NCBI RefSeq assembly: GCF_951805225.1
Contig: NZ_OX638201.1
Span: 930,001 to 994,000, forward strand
Source: an uncultured Flavobacterium sp.
GTDB taxonomy: Bacteria; Bacteroidota; Bacteroidia; Flavobacteriales; Flavobacteriaceae
Reading direction: 5' to 3'
DNA: 64,000 nt
A program made the translations under genes and the position numbers. Below, one piece after another: positions 26,926 through 35,337 of the stretch (positions are counted from its first letter, which is position 1; each line of letters begins with the position of its first letter). The notes below the pieces were generated by a model. That model ran no database searches. It saw only the letters and a program-made list of their open reading frames with translations, and was not told the origin of the DNA.

Positions 26926-26956
26926 TTTTGACAGTTTTTTTGTGTTATTTAAGTTG

Positions 26957-26964
26957 CGAAGATA
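26957..26964 (-). promoter_or_regulatory. Promoter -7 element of the T9SS protein gene
   Basis: On the minus strand TATCTTCG fits the TAnnTTTG/TAnnTTCG element, 31 bp before the ATG at 26925. It decides the start codon of that gene. Confidence 0.6.
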
Positions 26965-27456
26965 GAATCGCAACATTACCTTAATAACATGAACTGATTA
27001 ATGTATTGTGTTTGTAATGTTAAATTTTAATAGATTTTATATTCGAATAAGTAAATATTGAAAGTATGTTTAAAATTTTAAGATTTGTTCATCTTTAGTT
27101 TGTCTATTACTTCTGTTTATGCCTGTTTAGATAAAATTATTATTGAATTATAGAATTGTTAAGAATATGATTTTGTTCGAAATGATTCCGCCTGACGCTA
27201 CTATTTGCGTTATTTATGATTCGCAGAATTCGTTAACTTTTAATTAAAAATTAAACAACCTTAGGTTAATATGCCTTTAAAAAAAGTGATTTCTTCCTAT
27301 TTGGGAACATTTTTTTTCATTCGAAATCTAAAAAAAGAATAAGAACCTCTTCATTATTAGAAATTTATTATTTTCTAATAATTATATTTAAGTTATTGAT
27401 TTACTTAGTTTTAGTAGCTTTGTGAAGCGCTTTTTTTATAAAAAATCAATCCAATT

Positions 27457-27520
27457 ACTAACTTATTAGTAAAAATACTAATCAATTAGTTTGTCTACTA
27501 ATTAATTAGTAGTATCTTCG
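27457..27520 (+). promoter_or_regulatory. Three-operator array and promoter of the BlaI/BlaR1-like operon
   Basis: Three 14-bp dyads lie exactly 20 bp apart: ACTAACTTATTAGT (27457-27470), ACTAATCAATTAGT (27477-27490) and ACTAATTAATTAGT (27497-27510). The last is perfect and extends to an 18-bp palindrome, 27495-27512. The -7 element TATCTTCG (27513-27520) abuts it, and the blaI-like ATG follows at 27536. Two-turn spacing puts the dyads on one face of the helix, as expected for cooperative binding by the BlaI dimer encoded downstream. Confidence 0.85.
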
Positions 27521-27535
27521 TAAAAAGATTTAACC

Positions 27536-27898
27536 ATGATAAAACTAGCCAAAAGAGAAGAACAAATCATGCAAGTGTTTTGGGATTTAGACAAAGCCTT
27601 TATAAGAGATATAATTCCATTATTGCCAGATCCAAAACCACACTATAATAGTGTAGCAACAATAGTCAAGATTCTTAAAGACAAAGGATTCCTGAATAGT
27701 GAAACTGCAGGTAATATGCACTGCTTTTTTCCGGTGATTAGTAGAGAAGAATACCAACAATTTGCATTGAAGGATATTGTTAGTCAATATTTTGATAATT
27801 CGTACCCAAGAATGCTTGCCTTTTTTGCAAAAGAACAAAAGCTTACAGAAAATGATTTAGATGAAATCGTAGACATTATTAAAAAAGGAAAAATATGA
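27536..27898 (+). CDS. BlaI/MecI-family repressor
   Basis: A 120-residue winged-helix repressor of the BlaI/MecI/CopY family. The N-terminal domain (LAKREEQIMQVFWDLDKAFIRDIIPLLPD, then HYNSVATIVKILKDKGFL) is the DNA-binding part. The C-terminal helices (about 75-120) form the dimerisation and protease-cleavage region. It should bind the three dyads directly upstream and so control its own operon. It overlaps the metalloprotease gene by four bases (ATGA), the usual coupling of BlaI and BlaR1. In Bacteroidota such pairs usually respond to cell-wall or redox stress of unknown kind and not to beta-lactams. Confidence 0.92.
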   Translation: MIKLAKREEQIMQVFWDLDKAFIRDIIPLLPDPKPHYNSVATIVKILKDKGFLNSETAGNMHCFFPVISREEYQQFALKDIVSQYFDNSYPRMLAFFAKEQKLTENDLDEIVDIIKKGKI

Positions 27899-29976
27899 TA
27901 CCATATATTTTATACACAGCCCTTATTCTTGCAGCGTGTTTAGTGTTTTATAAACTGCTTTTGCAAAAAGAGACTTTCTTTTATCTCAACAGATATATAT
28001 TATTGGCCTGTATGATTATGGCTTTTATTTTGCCACTTGTTCCGATTCCTCAGCAATTATCATTGAGAAAAACTGCAGTAGAAAAACCTGTTGTAGTTGC
28101 CAAAACTCCGGTTAATAAAATTGAAACGACAAAACCTCAAATACAATCCGTAGAATCAACAGTTGTAGAACAAACTAAGGAAACTTTTAAGATCGAATCA
28201 GTTATTCAATGGTTGGTTTATTTGTATTGGTTTGGCGTAATAGTTTTTGCACTTAACTTTTTAATGCAAGTTGTTTTATTGCTTTACAGAGCCTATTCTC
28301 AATCAGTTATTCAAGATGGGAAATTCCGTATTATCGAAATAACTGGTGACAAAGCGCCGTGTTCTTTTGGTAATAATATCTTTATCAATCCGGAGAAATA
28401 TGAATGGGAAACCTACAATCAGATTTTGCTTCACGAAAAAATTCATATTGAGCAAAAACATACCATCGATCTTTTGCTTGCAGAGATGGTTTTGATCTTT
28501 CAATGGTTTAATCCGTTTGCCTGGCAATGGAGAAAAGCATTAGAAATTAATCTTGAATTCTTGACAGATGATCAAATGCTACAGCAAGATACTGTCGAAA
28601 AAGAAAGCTACCAATTTAGTTTACTAAAAGTAGCCGCGCCACAATTCCCTTTGAGTCTTACAACCAACTATAATCAATCATTATTAAAAAAACGAATCAT
28701 CATGATGAACTCGAAAAAATCAAACGTGCACACCACTTGGAAATATTTTTTCCTATTGCCAATATTGGTGTTGTTTGCGTGCCTTTTTAATCAACCGGCA
28801 GCGCAAAGTCAAACTCTTACTTCTAAAGTAGAAGAACCAAAAGAGAATACAAACATTCAAAAAGGTATAAGAACCGAAGGAGATTGGTTTGCTACAATTA
28901 AAGAGAATACAATCAATATTCAATTTAAAAGTGACGAACATGACAATTCTAACAGCACTTTTCAATTGAGTGAATTTTCAAATTTACCAAGAGATAAAGA
29001 AGGTACATTTACCTTAACACGCGAAGCAGGAACAATGACTTTTGTGGGTAAATTTGAAGGAAACAAAGGAATGGGAACCTATAAATTTACGCCTAATAAA
29101 GATTATAGTCAAGCAATGTCTAAAGAAGGAGTTGTACTTAATGACGACAATGATCTTATGGTTTTCTTTATGATAAACATCAAAAAATCATATGTTCAAA
29201 TGCTAAAGAAAAAAGGTTTCGATAATATTGACAAAGATCAGGTTATTCCACTTGCGGCTTTAGACGTAAATGAAGCCTATATTACATCGATCAAACAAGC
29301 GATTCCGGATATTGATTTAGACAATTTAATTCCTTTGAAATCATTAGATGTAGACAAAGCCTTTATCGAAGAAATCAGAAAAGCGGGTTATAAAGATGTT
29401 AGTCCAAGTAATATTATAGCATTAAAATCTCAGGGAATTGACGGGAAATATATTTCAGATGTTCGCAATTCTGCAGGAGCAGATAAAGACAAAGATGTAG
29501 ATGAAGATATCATTGCTTTTAAATCTATGAATATCGATCAGGATTTTATTAATTCGTTTAAAAAATTAGGATATAATAATATTTCAAACAGTGATTTAAT
29601 CGCAATGAAATCTTTAAATGTAACTGCCGAATATGTAAGCGGTTTTCAAAAAGCAGGTTATAAAGACATTAAAATAGACGATTTAATCGCAATGAAGTCC
29701 TTAAATGTAACGCCTGAATATGTTAGTAATTTTCAAAAAGCAGGATATAACAACATAAAACCAGACGATTTGGTTGCTTTGAGATCTCAAAATATTACAC
29801 CGGAATTGCTGCAACAATATAAAGATCTTGGTTTCAATAATTTGGATATTGACGATATTATTGGTGCTAAAGCAACTGGCACAACGCCAACTTTCATAAA
29901 ATCGATGAAAGGTAAAGGACATAATTTTAATGACTTACAAAAGTATATCGAATTAAAAACAGTTCTGGGTTATTAA
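27895..29976 (+). CDS. BlaR1-like M56 metallopeptidase with nine C-terminal repeats
   Basis: A 693-residue membrane metalloprotease. Hydrophobic segments lie at about 5-22, 33-50 and 104-132, and a further one at about 284-302. The zinc motif HEKIH (res 180-184) lies in the M56 domain with the conserved FNPFAWQWRKALEINLEFLTDD. After the last membrane segment there is no penicillin-binding sensor domain. Instead there is a region of about 130 residues and then nine repeats of about 29 residues (about 430-690), each like YVSGFQKAGYKDIKIDDLIAMKSLNVT. This would be the periplasmic sensor. On signalling, the protease should lead to cleavage of the BlaI-like repressor whose gene it overlaps. Confidence 0.87.
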   Translation: MIPYILYTALILAACLVFYKLLLQKETFFYLNRYILLACMIMAFILPLVPIPQQLSLRKTAVEKPVVVAKTPVNKIETTKPQIQSVESTVVEQTKETFKIESVIQWLVYLYWFGVIVFALNFLMQVVLLLYRAYSQSVIQDGKFRIIEITGDKAPCSFGNNIFINPEKYEWETYNQILLHEKIHIEQKHTIDLLLAEMVLIFQWFNPFAWQWRKALEINLEFLTDDQMLQQDTVEKESYQFSLLKVAAPQFPLSLTTNYNQSLLKKRIIMMNSKKSNVHTTWKYFFLLPILVLFACLFNQPAAQSQTLTSKVEEPKENTNIQKGIRTEGDWFATIKENTINIQFKSDEHDNSNSTFQLSEFSNLPRDKEGTFTLTREAGTMTFVGKFEGNKGMGTYKFTPNKDYSQAMSKEGVVLNDDNDLMVFFMINIKKSYVQMLKKKGFDNIDKDQVIPLAALDVNEAYITSIKQAIPDIDLDNLIPLKSLDVDKAFIEEIRKAGYKDVSPSNIIALKSQGIDGKYISDVRNSAGADKDKDVDEDIIAFKSMNIDQDFINSFKKLGYNNISNSDLIAMKSLNVTAEYVSGFQKAGYKDIKIDDLIAMKSLNVTPEYVSNFQKAGYNNIKPDDLVALRSQNITPELLQQYKDLGFNNLDIDDIIGAKATGTTPTFIKSMKGKGHNFNDLQKYIELKTVLGY

Positions 29977-30004
29977 TAAAAAACAATCAGAGTTGTAAGA
30001 CTAT

Positions 30005-30037
30005 AAAAAGCCCAAACCGAAAGGAATGGGCTTTTTT
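30005..30037 (+). terminator. Terminator of the BlaI/BlaR1-like operon
   Basis: AAAAAGCCCA (30005-30014) pairs with TGGGCTTTTTT (30027-30037), 28 bp behind the stop codon. Confidence 0.85.
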
Positions 30038-30053
30038 AATTCTAATTATTTTC

Positions 30054-30190
30054 AACACATAGTAACATAGCTTTTAGAGTGGAAAATTAGACGTTTCACT
30101 TTTTTAAAATACACATAGCTATCTATGTGTTAGAAACAAGTTTCTTTTCCCCTTCTTTTTTGATAAAGAAAATCTATGTTTCTATGTGTT
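30054..30190. repeat. ACATAG palindromic repeat, copy 2 (inverted relative to copy 1)
   Basis: This 137-bp element begins AACACATAGTAACATAG and ends CTATGTTTCTATGTGTT, with ACACATAGCTATCTATGTGT as inner hairpin. Internal sequence (ACGTTTCACTT on the left) shows it is inverted relative to copies 1 and 3. A degenerate outer arm AATTATACCTAAC follows on the right. It lies between the 3' ends of converging genes. Confidence 0.85.
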
Positions 30191-30242
30191 AGATTTTTTT
30201 TTTGAATTATACCTAACAGGTTATTTAAAGTAAAAAATGATA

Positions 30243-30611
30243 TTATGAACCTAAAAATTGTTTTGGGTCATAAAAAAACTTTTCCTTCTTTATAAGTTCA
30301 TTTTCCCAGATTTGATAGGCGATTTCTTCAATTTCAGAAACACGTCCATCTTTCCATTCAAATCTAAAAAACCATTGAATAACAACAGAATCACCATTAA
30401 CAAAATAGGGGCGAACACATTTAGATTCTAATGATTTAACCTTCAGAAGAGTATTTTTTTCGTTTGCAACAAGAAGATCTCTGCCAATTCTTGGTTCAGA
30501 TTGATTTTCCTGCATCGAAGCATCAATTGTATAAAATTTTTCAATCGCATTGTCATGTTCGTTAGATTCGACCATTGCGATAAATTGTTCTATTGTTTCT
30601 AATTTAGGCAT
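30243..30611 (-). CDS. NTF2/SnoaL-like small protein
   Basis: A 122-residue protein with an NTF2-like cone fold: an N-terminal helix pair (TIEQFIAMVESNEHDNAIEKFYTIDASMQEN) and strands that close the cone (SVVIQWFFRFEWKDGRVSEIEEIAYQIWENELIKKEKFFYDP). Proteins of this fold bind or turn over small hydrophobic molecules, or carry no activity. It overlaps the thioesterase gene by 8 bp and shares its TetR-controlled promoter, which suggests a role with an acyl or aromatic compound. Confidence 0.78.
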   Translation of the reverse strand: MPKLETIEQFIAMVESNEHDNAIEKFYTIDASMQENQSEPRIGRDLLVANEKNTLLKVKSLESKCVRPYFVNGDSVVIQWFFRFEWKDGRVSEIEEIAYQIWENELIKKEKFFYDPKQFLGS

Positions 30612-31095
30612 GAGTTCTGGCTTTTAAATTTTGAATAGTTTCTAAATATCTATTTTCAAAAATGGATTGATTTATTGGAACAACAACAGATTGAAAGAGT
30701 TTCATTAAATCATCAGAATGATTTGCCGCTTTTTTTGTCTGAACATTATACGGAATAAACTTTATCCATAAAATAGCCTTTAATTCAGTTTCGTTTTCAT
30801 TCCACATTTTCATTTCAACCAGCAAAAGATTATCAGTATATTGAATCAATTGCGACTCAATTAATACGGTTTCCATTGTAAAAGCCGGTTTTATATAACT
30901 GATTTGATTCGAGGCAACAACCCAACTAAGTCCGGTTGTATGCATGTATTTAAACACATCAAGATCATAATGTTCTGCAATTTGATCTTCGCGCGTATTA
31001 AGGAAATATTCTAAATACTTGGAGTTGTTTAAATGATTAAAAGGATCACAATCCTGAAATCTGACTTTTCTTTTTGTTTTTAATACTTTTTCCAT
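30604..31095 (-). CDS. Acyl-CoA thioesterase (hotdog fold, 4HBT)
   Basis: A 163-residue hotdog-fold thioesterase. The N-terminal VRFQDCDPFNHLNNSKYLEYFLNTRED is the 4-hydroxybenzoyl-CoA thioesterase signature, with the catalytic Asp in the DPFNHLNN loop. It hydrolyses an acyl-CoA; the chain is unknown. It is the first gene of a two-gene operon with the NTF2-like protein. An ATACCGATCGGTAT operator lies 22 bp upstream, identical to the one in front of the TetR-type gene, so the operon is very probably controlled by that repressor. Confidence 0.86.
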   Translation of the reverse strand: MEKVLKTKRKVRFQDCDPFNHLNNSKYLEYFLNTREDQIAEHYDLDVFKYMHTTGLSWVVASNQISYIKPAFTMETVLIESQLIQYTDNLLLVEMKMWNENETELKAILWIKFIPYNVQTKKAANHSDDLMKLFQSVVVPINQSIFENRYLETIQNLKARTHA

Positions 31096-31117
31096 TTTCT
31101 AAAATATATTACATCAA

Positions 31118-31131
31118 ATACCGATCGGTAT
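31118..31131 (-). promoter_or_regulatory. TetR-type operator in front of the thioesterase operon
   Basis: ATACCGATCGGTAT is a perfect 14-bp palindrome, identical to the core of the palindrome at 31780-31797. It lies 22 bp before the thioesterase start, in the position of a promoter or transcription start. Confidence 0.85.
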
Positions 31132-31152
31132 CTGAAAAGTTAAATTTTTTTT

Positions 31153-31734
31153 CTACTTCCTAATGCTTTCAATTAATGTATTATCTATAAAATCCATCGC
31201 GTTGTTTATATAGCTTTGGTCATTATGAGTAAAAGCAAGAAGCGAACTTCCTTCGATAAGCGATAAAATTATTTTTGAATATTTGACAGCATCTGTATTA
31301 GGTTGAATTTCATTATTAATAATACCATCGTTAAGAATAGTAGTTAATCCTAAAGTAAATTTTTGAGATAAATTTTGCGCCGCTTCAAATAGTAACGGAT
31401 TATTAAATTTGGTATCAACACCAACACGCAACATTGGACATCCGCCTCTGTCTTTGACTAAATCATAATAGTTTCGCTGGTATTCTGTTATAGCATATAA
31501 TTTATTTAGAGATCCTTCTGTACTGGCAACAATTTTGAATAAAGGTATTATTGCGATGCTTATATTGAGTTGAAATGACTGTAATGCTAAATCTTCTTTA
31601 TTAGAAAAATTACAATAAATAGCCCCTTTTGTAAGACCGGTTGCTTTTGTTATATCTGTTAAACTAGTTCCAATATATCCTTGTTTATTGAAAATAGGCG
31701 CCACTTTATCCAGTATAAAATCGGAAGTATTCAT
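31153..31734 (-). CDS. TetR/AcrR-family repressor
   Basis: A 193-residue TetR regulator. The start is placed at MNTSDFILDKVAPIF because the longer frame runs back into the promoter and operator. The DNA-binding domain covers residues about 1-50 (GYIGTSLTDITKATGLTKGAIYCNFSNKEDLALQ). The rest is the ligand-binding, dimerising helical domain. The gene lies between two copies of the same CCGATCGG palindrome, one before its own promoter and one before the thioesterase operon, so self-repression and control of that operon are expected. The inducer is not known, but the target enzymes suggest an acyl or aromatic compound. Confidence 0.9.
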   Translation of the reverse strand: MNTSDFILDKVAPIFNKQGYIGTSLTDITKATGLTKGAIYCNFSNKEDLALQSFQLNISIAIIPLFKIVASTEGSLNKLYAITEYQRNYYDLVKDRGGCPMLRVGVDTKFNNPLLFEAAQNLSQKFTLGLTTILNDGIINNEIQPNTDAVKYSKIILSLIEGSSLLAFTHNDQSYINNAMDFIDNTLIESIRK

Positions 31735-31766
31735 AATTTTTATTTTAGAAATAAATAAGATCAGAA

Positions 31767-31797
31767 CAAATATAAACATAAATACCGATCGGTATTT
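31767..31797 (-). promoter_or_regulatory. Promoter and TetR-type operator of the repressor gene
   Basis: AAATACCGATCGGTATTT (31780-31797) is a perfect 18-bp palindrome. On the minus strand the -7 element TATATTTG follows at 31774-31767, so a bound repressor would sit between the -33 and -7 elements. Confidence 0.85.
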
Positions 31798-32024
31798 GAA
31801 AAATTTTATTTAATGTTTAAAAAAATATTCGATAGATTAAAAATAGAAAAGTAACGATACCATAATGATAAAATCGTATCATTTTGATAGTCTTATAAAC
31901 AAGGAATAAAAGCTTGTTTACTTCGTAAGTTCAAGATAAACAAGTAGTAACGCTTATAGTTTCAGTATGATATAATTGTGGTATGTAGTTTGAATATTCA
32001 GTTTTATATTTCCAAATATCAAAT

Positions 32025-32672
32025 ATGAAACTCGAACTTCCCCCCATAGATTTTTCAGGCAAAGTTTTTTCATTGCCTAATTCAATTCCGAATAAAACAA
32101 TTTTATTTCCGGACAATCAAATTCCCGAAGAATTACTCGATTTTACGATTGAGATTGCAAACGTAAATCATGTTTTTTGGGTAAAAGAAATTTGCGACAC
32201 AACATTATCTTCTGCTTTAGCGCGGGGAACAGGAATCTCCGGTCGTTCTCCCGAATCACTCGAATCAAAAATAAAAAATGGTGAAGCCGTTATTGCTTTT
32301 GCGCCAGACGGATCTTGGGCAGGATTCTCGTTTATTTCTTCTTGGGAAAATGACAAATATGTTTCAAATTCCGGATTAATAGTCGCGCCACAATTCAGAC
32401 ATACAGGACTTGCAAAAAGAATTAAAAGAAAAATTTTCGAATTAAGCCGTCAAAAATATCCCGAAGCAAGCATCTTCAGTTTAACCACAGGATTGGCAGT
32501 TATGAAAATGAATCACGAACTTGGTTTTGAACCCGTTACTTATTCAGAATTGCCAAATGATGAGGTTTTCTGGGAAAATTGCAAATCATGCGTCAATTGC
32601 CCAATTTTGATGAGCAAACAAAGAAAAAACTGTTTGTGCACAGCGATGTTATATAATCCTAAAAATAAATAA
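32025..32672 (+). CDS. GNAT acetyltransferase resembling the arginine-cluster type
   Basis: A 215-residue GNAT enzyme. The acetyl-CoA loop is GLIVAPQFRHTGLAKRIKRK, followed by ELSRQKYPEASIFSLTTGLAVMKMNHELGFEPVTYSELPND. The C-terminus is Cys-rich (CKSCVNCPILMSKQRKNCLC). This closely follows the GNAT protein that I recall being encoded next to argG in many Bacteroidota arginine clusters. Here no arg gene is near, so it is a detached or paralogous copy. Residues 1-45 are an extension not expected for the short arginine-cluster form. The Cys cluster may bind metal. Confidence 0.8.
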   Translation: MKLELPPIDFSGKVFSLPNSIPNKTILFPDNQIPEELLDFTIEIANVNHVFWVKEICDTTLSSALARGTGISGRSPESLESKIKNGEAVIAFAPDGSWAGFSFISSWENDKYVSNSGLIVAPQFRHTGLAKRIKRKIFELSRQKYPEASIFSLTTGLAVMKMNHELGFEPVTYSELPNDEVFWENCKSCVNCPILMSKQRKNCLCTAMLYNPKNK

Positions 32673-32706
32673 TAGGGTTTGTTTTTGGTCGCGAAGCAAA
32701 AAATTA

Positions 32707-32845
32707 AACACATAGAAACATAGATTTTCTTTATCAAAAAAGAAGATAAAAAGAAACTTGTTTCTAACTCATAGATATAGCTATGTGTATTTAAAATAAG
32801 TGAAACGCCTTTTTTAAGCAATCAAATACTATGTTTCTATGTGTT
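32707..32845. repeat. ACATAG palindromic repeat, copy 3
   Basis: This 139-bp element begins AACACATAGAAACATAG and ends CTATGTTTCTATGTGTT, with an inner hairpin near 32769-32788 and GTGAAACGCC in the same orientation as copy 1. It lies 35 bp behind the GNAT gene. Confidence 0.85.
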
Positions 32846-33002
32846 AAAATAATTGCATTTCAAGAGTTTTGTTTGATTTAAAGCTAATTAGAATAAAATA
32901 ACAGCTATTTTGTTAAAAAGTTAACAATAAGTTAATATTCAATATTTAGAAAAAAATAGATTTTAGCTTCTATTTGGCAAATGTTAATTTTTAATAGCTA
33001 AA

Positions 33003-33341
33003 ATGAAAAGAGCATTTTATTTGATAATAGGTTTTGTAGGTTTACTTACAGCGATTTTAATTTCGAATGTTTATGAGTCCAAAAAAGAATATGCAATTGA
33101 CTATAATTTCGAAATTAAAAAAATTGATATTAAACAAAATGGATATATAATATTTTATGATAGCATTAGAAATGAATATGCTTTTACAAGCTATATTTTT
33201 GATAAAAATGATTGTATTGAAGAAGGAGATAAAATCGTAAAGAAAGCCAATTCAAAGCTTTTATATGTATTTAGAAAGAACAGGAACAATTATAAATACG
33301 AACTTTTTTTAACTAAAAAGGCAAAGAATTTTTTTGAATAA
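33003..33341 (+). CDS. Small membrane-anchored protein of unknown function
   Basis: A 112-residue protein. Residues about 4-23 (AFYLIIGFVGLLTAILISNV) form one membrane anchor or uncleaved signal. The remainder is basic and beta-rich (YIIFYDSIRNEYAFTSYIFD, KYELFLTKKAKNFFE) and probably faces the periplasm. No family is recognised. It stands alone, with an AT-rich upstream region of about 150 bp and the isochorismatase gene converging 20 bp away. Confidence 0.6.
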   Translation: MKRAFYLIIGFVGLLTAILISNVYESKKEYAIDYNFEIKKIDIKQNGYIIFYDSIRNEYAFTSYIFDKNDCIEEGDKIVKKANSKLLYVFRKNRNNYKYELFLTKKAKNFFE

Positions 33342-33360
33342 TTTATTTATTGAATAGACT

Positions 33361-33903
33361 CTATTTAATAAACGTATTAAGCACAATCTTAAAAAGTTCC
33401 GTTTCTGCTTTTTCCAGCCATTCAAACGCAAGCATATCTTTGGTAATTATTTCGGCGCCATTTTGCTGCATTCTTTGTAATGCTCTTTCTTTATCAATTG
33501 GATTTCGGGTTCCCACAGCCGAATCCAATATAAAAACTTTATACCCTAATTCCAGAAAATCCAAAACCGTTTGTTGTACGCAAATATGAGCTTCGGTTCC
33601 TGCGACAATAATTTGTTTTCTTTCTTTTTGAATATGTTCCAGAAGATTTCCTTCGCGAACTGCCGAAAAATAAGTCTTTGTTACAATATCATTTTCTTCA
33701 AATTTTTCTCTGATTATCTCTGGTGTAGTTCCAATTTTTTCCGGAGAATGTTCCGTTAAAACCATTGGAATACCAATTGTTTTAGCCAAATCAATTGCCC
33801 AGATTACATTTTTCATTACGTCTTGATTTTCATAAATCTTTGGTAATAATTTTTCCTGTACATCAATGACAAGCAACGTAGAATTTGATGGTAAAATCTT
33901 CAT
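33361..33903 (-). CDS. Isochorismatase-family cysteine hydrolase
   Basis: A 180-residue cytoplasmic hydrolase of the isochorismatase/nicotinamidase family. The catalytic triad is complete: Asp14 (LLVIDVQEKLL), Lys76 (IVTKTYFSAV) and Cys108 (GTEAHICVQQTVLDFLELGY). This is the YcaC-like group, whose natural substrates are mostly unknown. The start is set at MKILPSN because a -7 element (TAAATTTG, minus strand 33941-33934) lies within the longer frame. It is monocistronic. Confidence 0.88.
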   Translation of the reverse strand: MKILPSNSTLLVIDVQEKLLPKIYENQDVMKNVIWAIDLAKTIGIPMVLTEHSPEKIGTTPEIIREKFEENDIVTKTYFSAVREGNLLEHIQKERKQIIVAGTEAHICVQQTVLDFLELGYKVFILDSAVGTRNPIDKERALQRMQQNGAEIITKDMLAFEWLEKAETELFKIVLNTFIK

Positions 33904-33933
33904 GTACTTTAGTTTTTGGTTAGACAATTCAAC

Positions 33934-33941
33934 CAAATTTA
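33934..33941 (-). promoter_or_regulatory. Promoter -7 element of the isochorismatase-family gene
   Basis: TAAATTTG on the minus strand fits TAnnTTTG and ends 30 bp before the ATG at 33903, giving a short leader and settling the start. Confidence 0.6.
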
Positions 33942-34027
33942 GTAAAAAAGTCGATTGCTTCACTTGCATTAATTAGTAAAGTGTAGTTCCTGAAGGAAAT
34001 GCCATTAAGTTAAGCTTTTAGAAAATT

Positions 34028-34137
34028 AAATCCGTTTTTATCTGCGTTTTTACGAAGTAAATCTGTTTTATCCGCGTCAAAATTAGACGCTGATTTTACT
34101 GATTCGCTAAAGCGAAAACGCTGATAAAAACGGATTT
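34028..34137. repeat. Palindromic repeat with 23-bp arms
   Basis: AAATCCGTTTTTATCTGCGT (from 34028) and ACGCTGATAAAAACGGATTT (ending 34137) are complementary with one mismatch. Between them lie further short dyads (GCGTCAAAATTAGACGC, TTCGCTAAAGCGAA). The region holds no gene. The flanks up to 34476 show nothing else. Confidence 0.75.
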
Positions 34138-34476
34138 TTCTAATTACTTTCCGGATTAAACAGTTAAGTAATCAAAAGCAAGGATATGACGGTTGATTTT
34201 GATGTCTTTTCGCAGAATGCATTTTTTTGTTATATATCATAAAAGGGAATAAAAATTAGCGAAATGTAGCGAGAAATAAAATATGTTTTAATGTTTAATG
34301 TATTGATAATTAGTATTTTGTATATTTGGCTTAATGATTGCCTGAATTTTCGAGATTGCAAAATTAAGGGCATAATTAGACTGATTTATTCTAAGAAATA
34401 TCAGAGTAATAATTTGAACTTAAAAAACACACATCGTCATTGTCCATACTTTATTACTCATTAAATATTAAATCTT

Positions 34477-35247
34477 ATGACAAAATCAAAATCCATAATT
34501 CTTATTCACGGAAATTTTGTAAACGACCTCACTTGGGCAAAATGGAAAACGCATTATGAACAAAAAGGGTACACGGTTTACACACCAGCTAATCCGGGAC
34601 ACGAAGGAGTTCCGGCAGATTTAAGAAATCAGGTTCATCCTGCACTTACCAGAACAGGATTTATAGATGTGATAAATAATCTTCTGGAGCTAATTAAAAC
34701 CTTGCCGGAAAAACCATTAGTTATAGGACATTCTATGGCAGGAATGGCAGTAATGAAATTGCTTGAACTAGAGAAAGTTTCCGCAGCAGTAAGTATCGAC
34801 GGCGCACCGCCAAAGAATGTATTTCCTCCGTTATCGACTTTAAAAGCAGCACTTCCTGCATTTGGTTTTTTTTCCAGCAAAAAGTATTTTTTGGGTAGCC
34901 GCGATTGGTACGATAAAAACTTTTTCAACACATTGCCGGAATCCGAAAGAGCAAAAGCTTATGATGCCGTTGCAGTGCCGGAAAGTTTTAAAGTAAACAG
35001 AGAATTGGTATTAAACTCTTTTTCTAACATTGATTTTAAAAAACCACATCAGCCCATTTTATTTATTGGCGGCGGAAGTGATAATATATTTTCGCCTGCG
35101 CTTACAACCACTTTAGCAAATAAATATTCAGATAAAAATAGTCGTGTCGATTTGAAGATCTTTCAAGGAAAAAGCCACTTTATTTGTGGTGAAAAAGGTT
35201 GGGAATCCGTTGCAGATTATATTTTAGATTGGTACGAAGGATTATAA
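34477..35247 (+). CDS. Alpha/beta hydrolase
   Basis: A 256-residue cytoplasmic alpha/beta hydrolase. The oxyanion region is IILIHGNFVNDLTWAKW, the nucleophile Ser86 lies in VIGHSMAGMA, the likely acid is in FIGGGSDNIFSP and the catalytic His in FQGKSHFICGEKGW. There is no signal peptide, unlike the otherwise similar secreted enzyme at 8038. A second alpha/beta hydrolase gene starts 90 bp downstream on the same strand and may share the transcript. The substrate is unknown. Confidence 0.85.
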   Translation: MTKSKSIILIHGNFVNDLTWAKWKTHYEQKGYTVYTPANPGHEGVPADLRNQVHPALTRTGFIDVINNLLELIKTLPEKPLVIGHSMAGMAVMKLLELEKVSAAVSIDGAPPKNVFPPLSTLKAALPAFGFFSSKKYFLGSRDWYDKNFFNTLPESERAKAYDAVAVPESFKVNRELVLNSFSNIDFKKPHQPILFIGGGSDNIFSPALTTTLANKYSDKNSRVDLKIFQGKSHFICGEKGWESVADYILDWYEGL

Positions 35248-35337
35248 AATTCTACAAAACACTTTAGTTTAGAAAACAAAGTTAAGTAAGACAAATTCAA
35301 TTTTAAATCATTAATAAACCCATTAAACGAAATTAAA

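Noticed and set aside
26926..26976. Upstream ATG for the T9SS protein
   Set aside because: The extension would bury the signal peptide behind 17 residues and overlaps a -7 element at 26957-26964.
32540..32821. 93-codon minus-strand frame
   Set aside because: It overlaps the end of the GNAT gene and an ACATAG repeat; the product is not protein-like.
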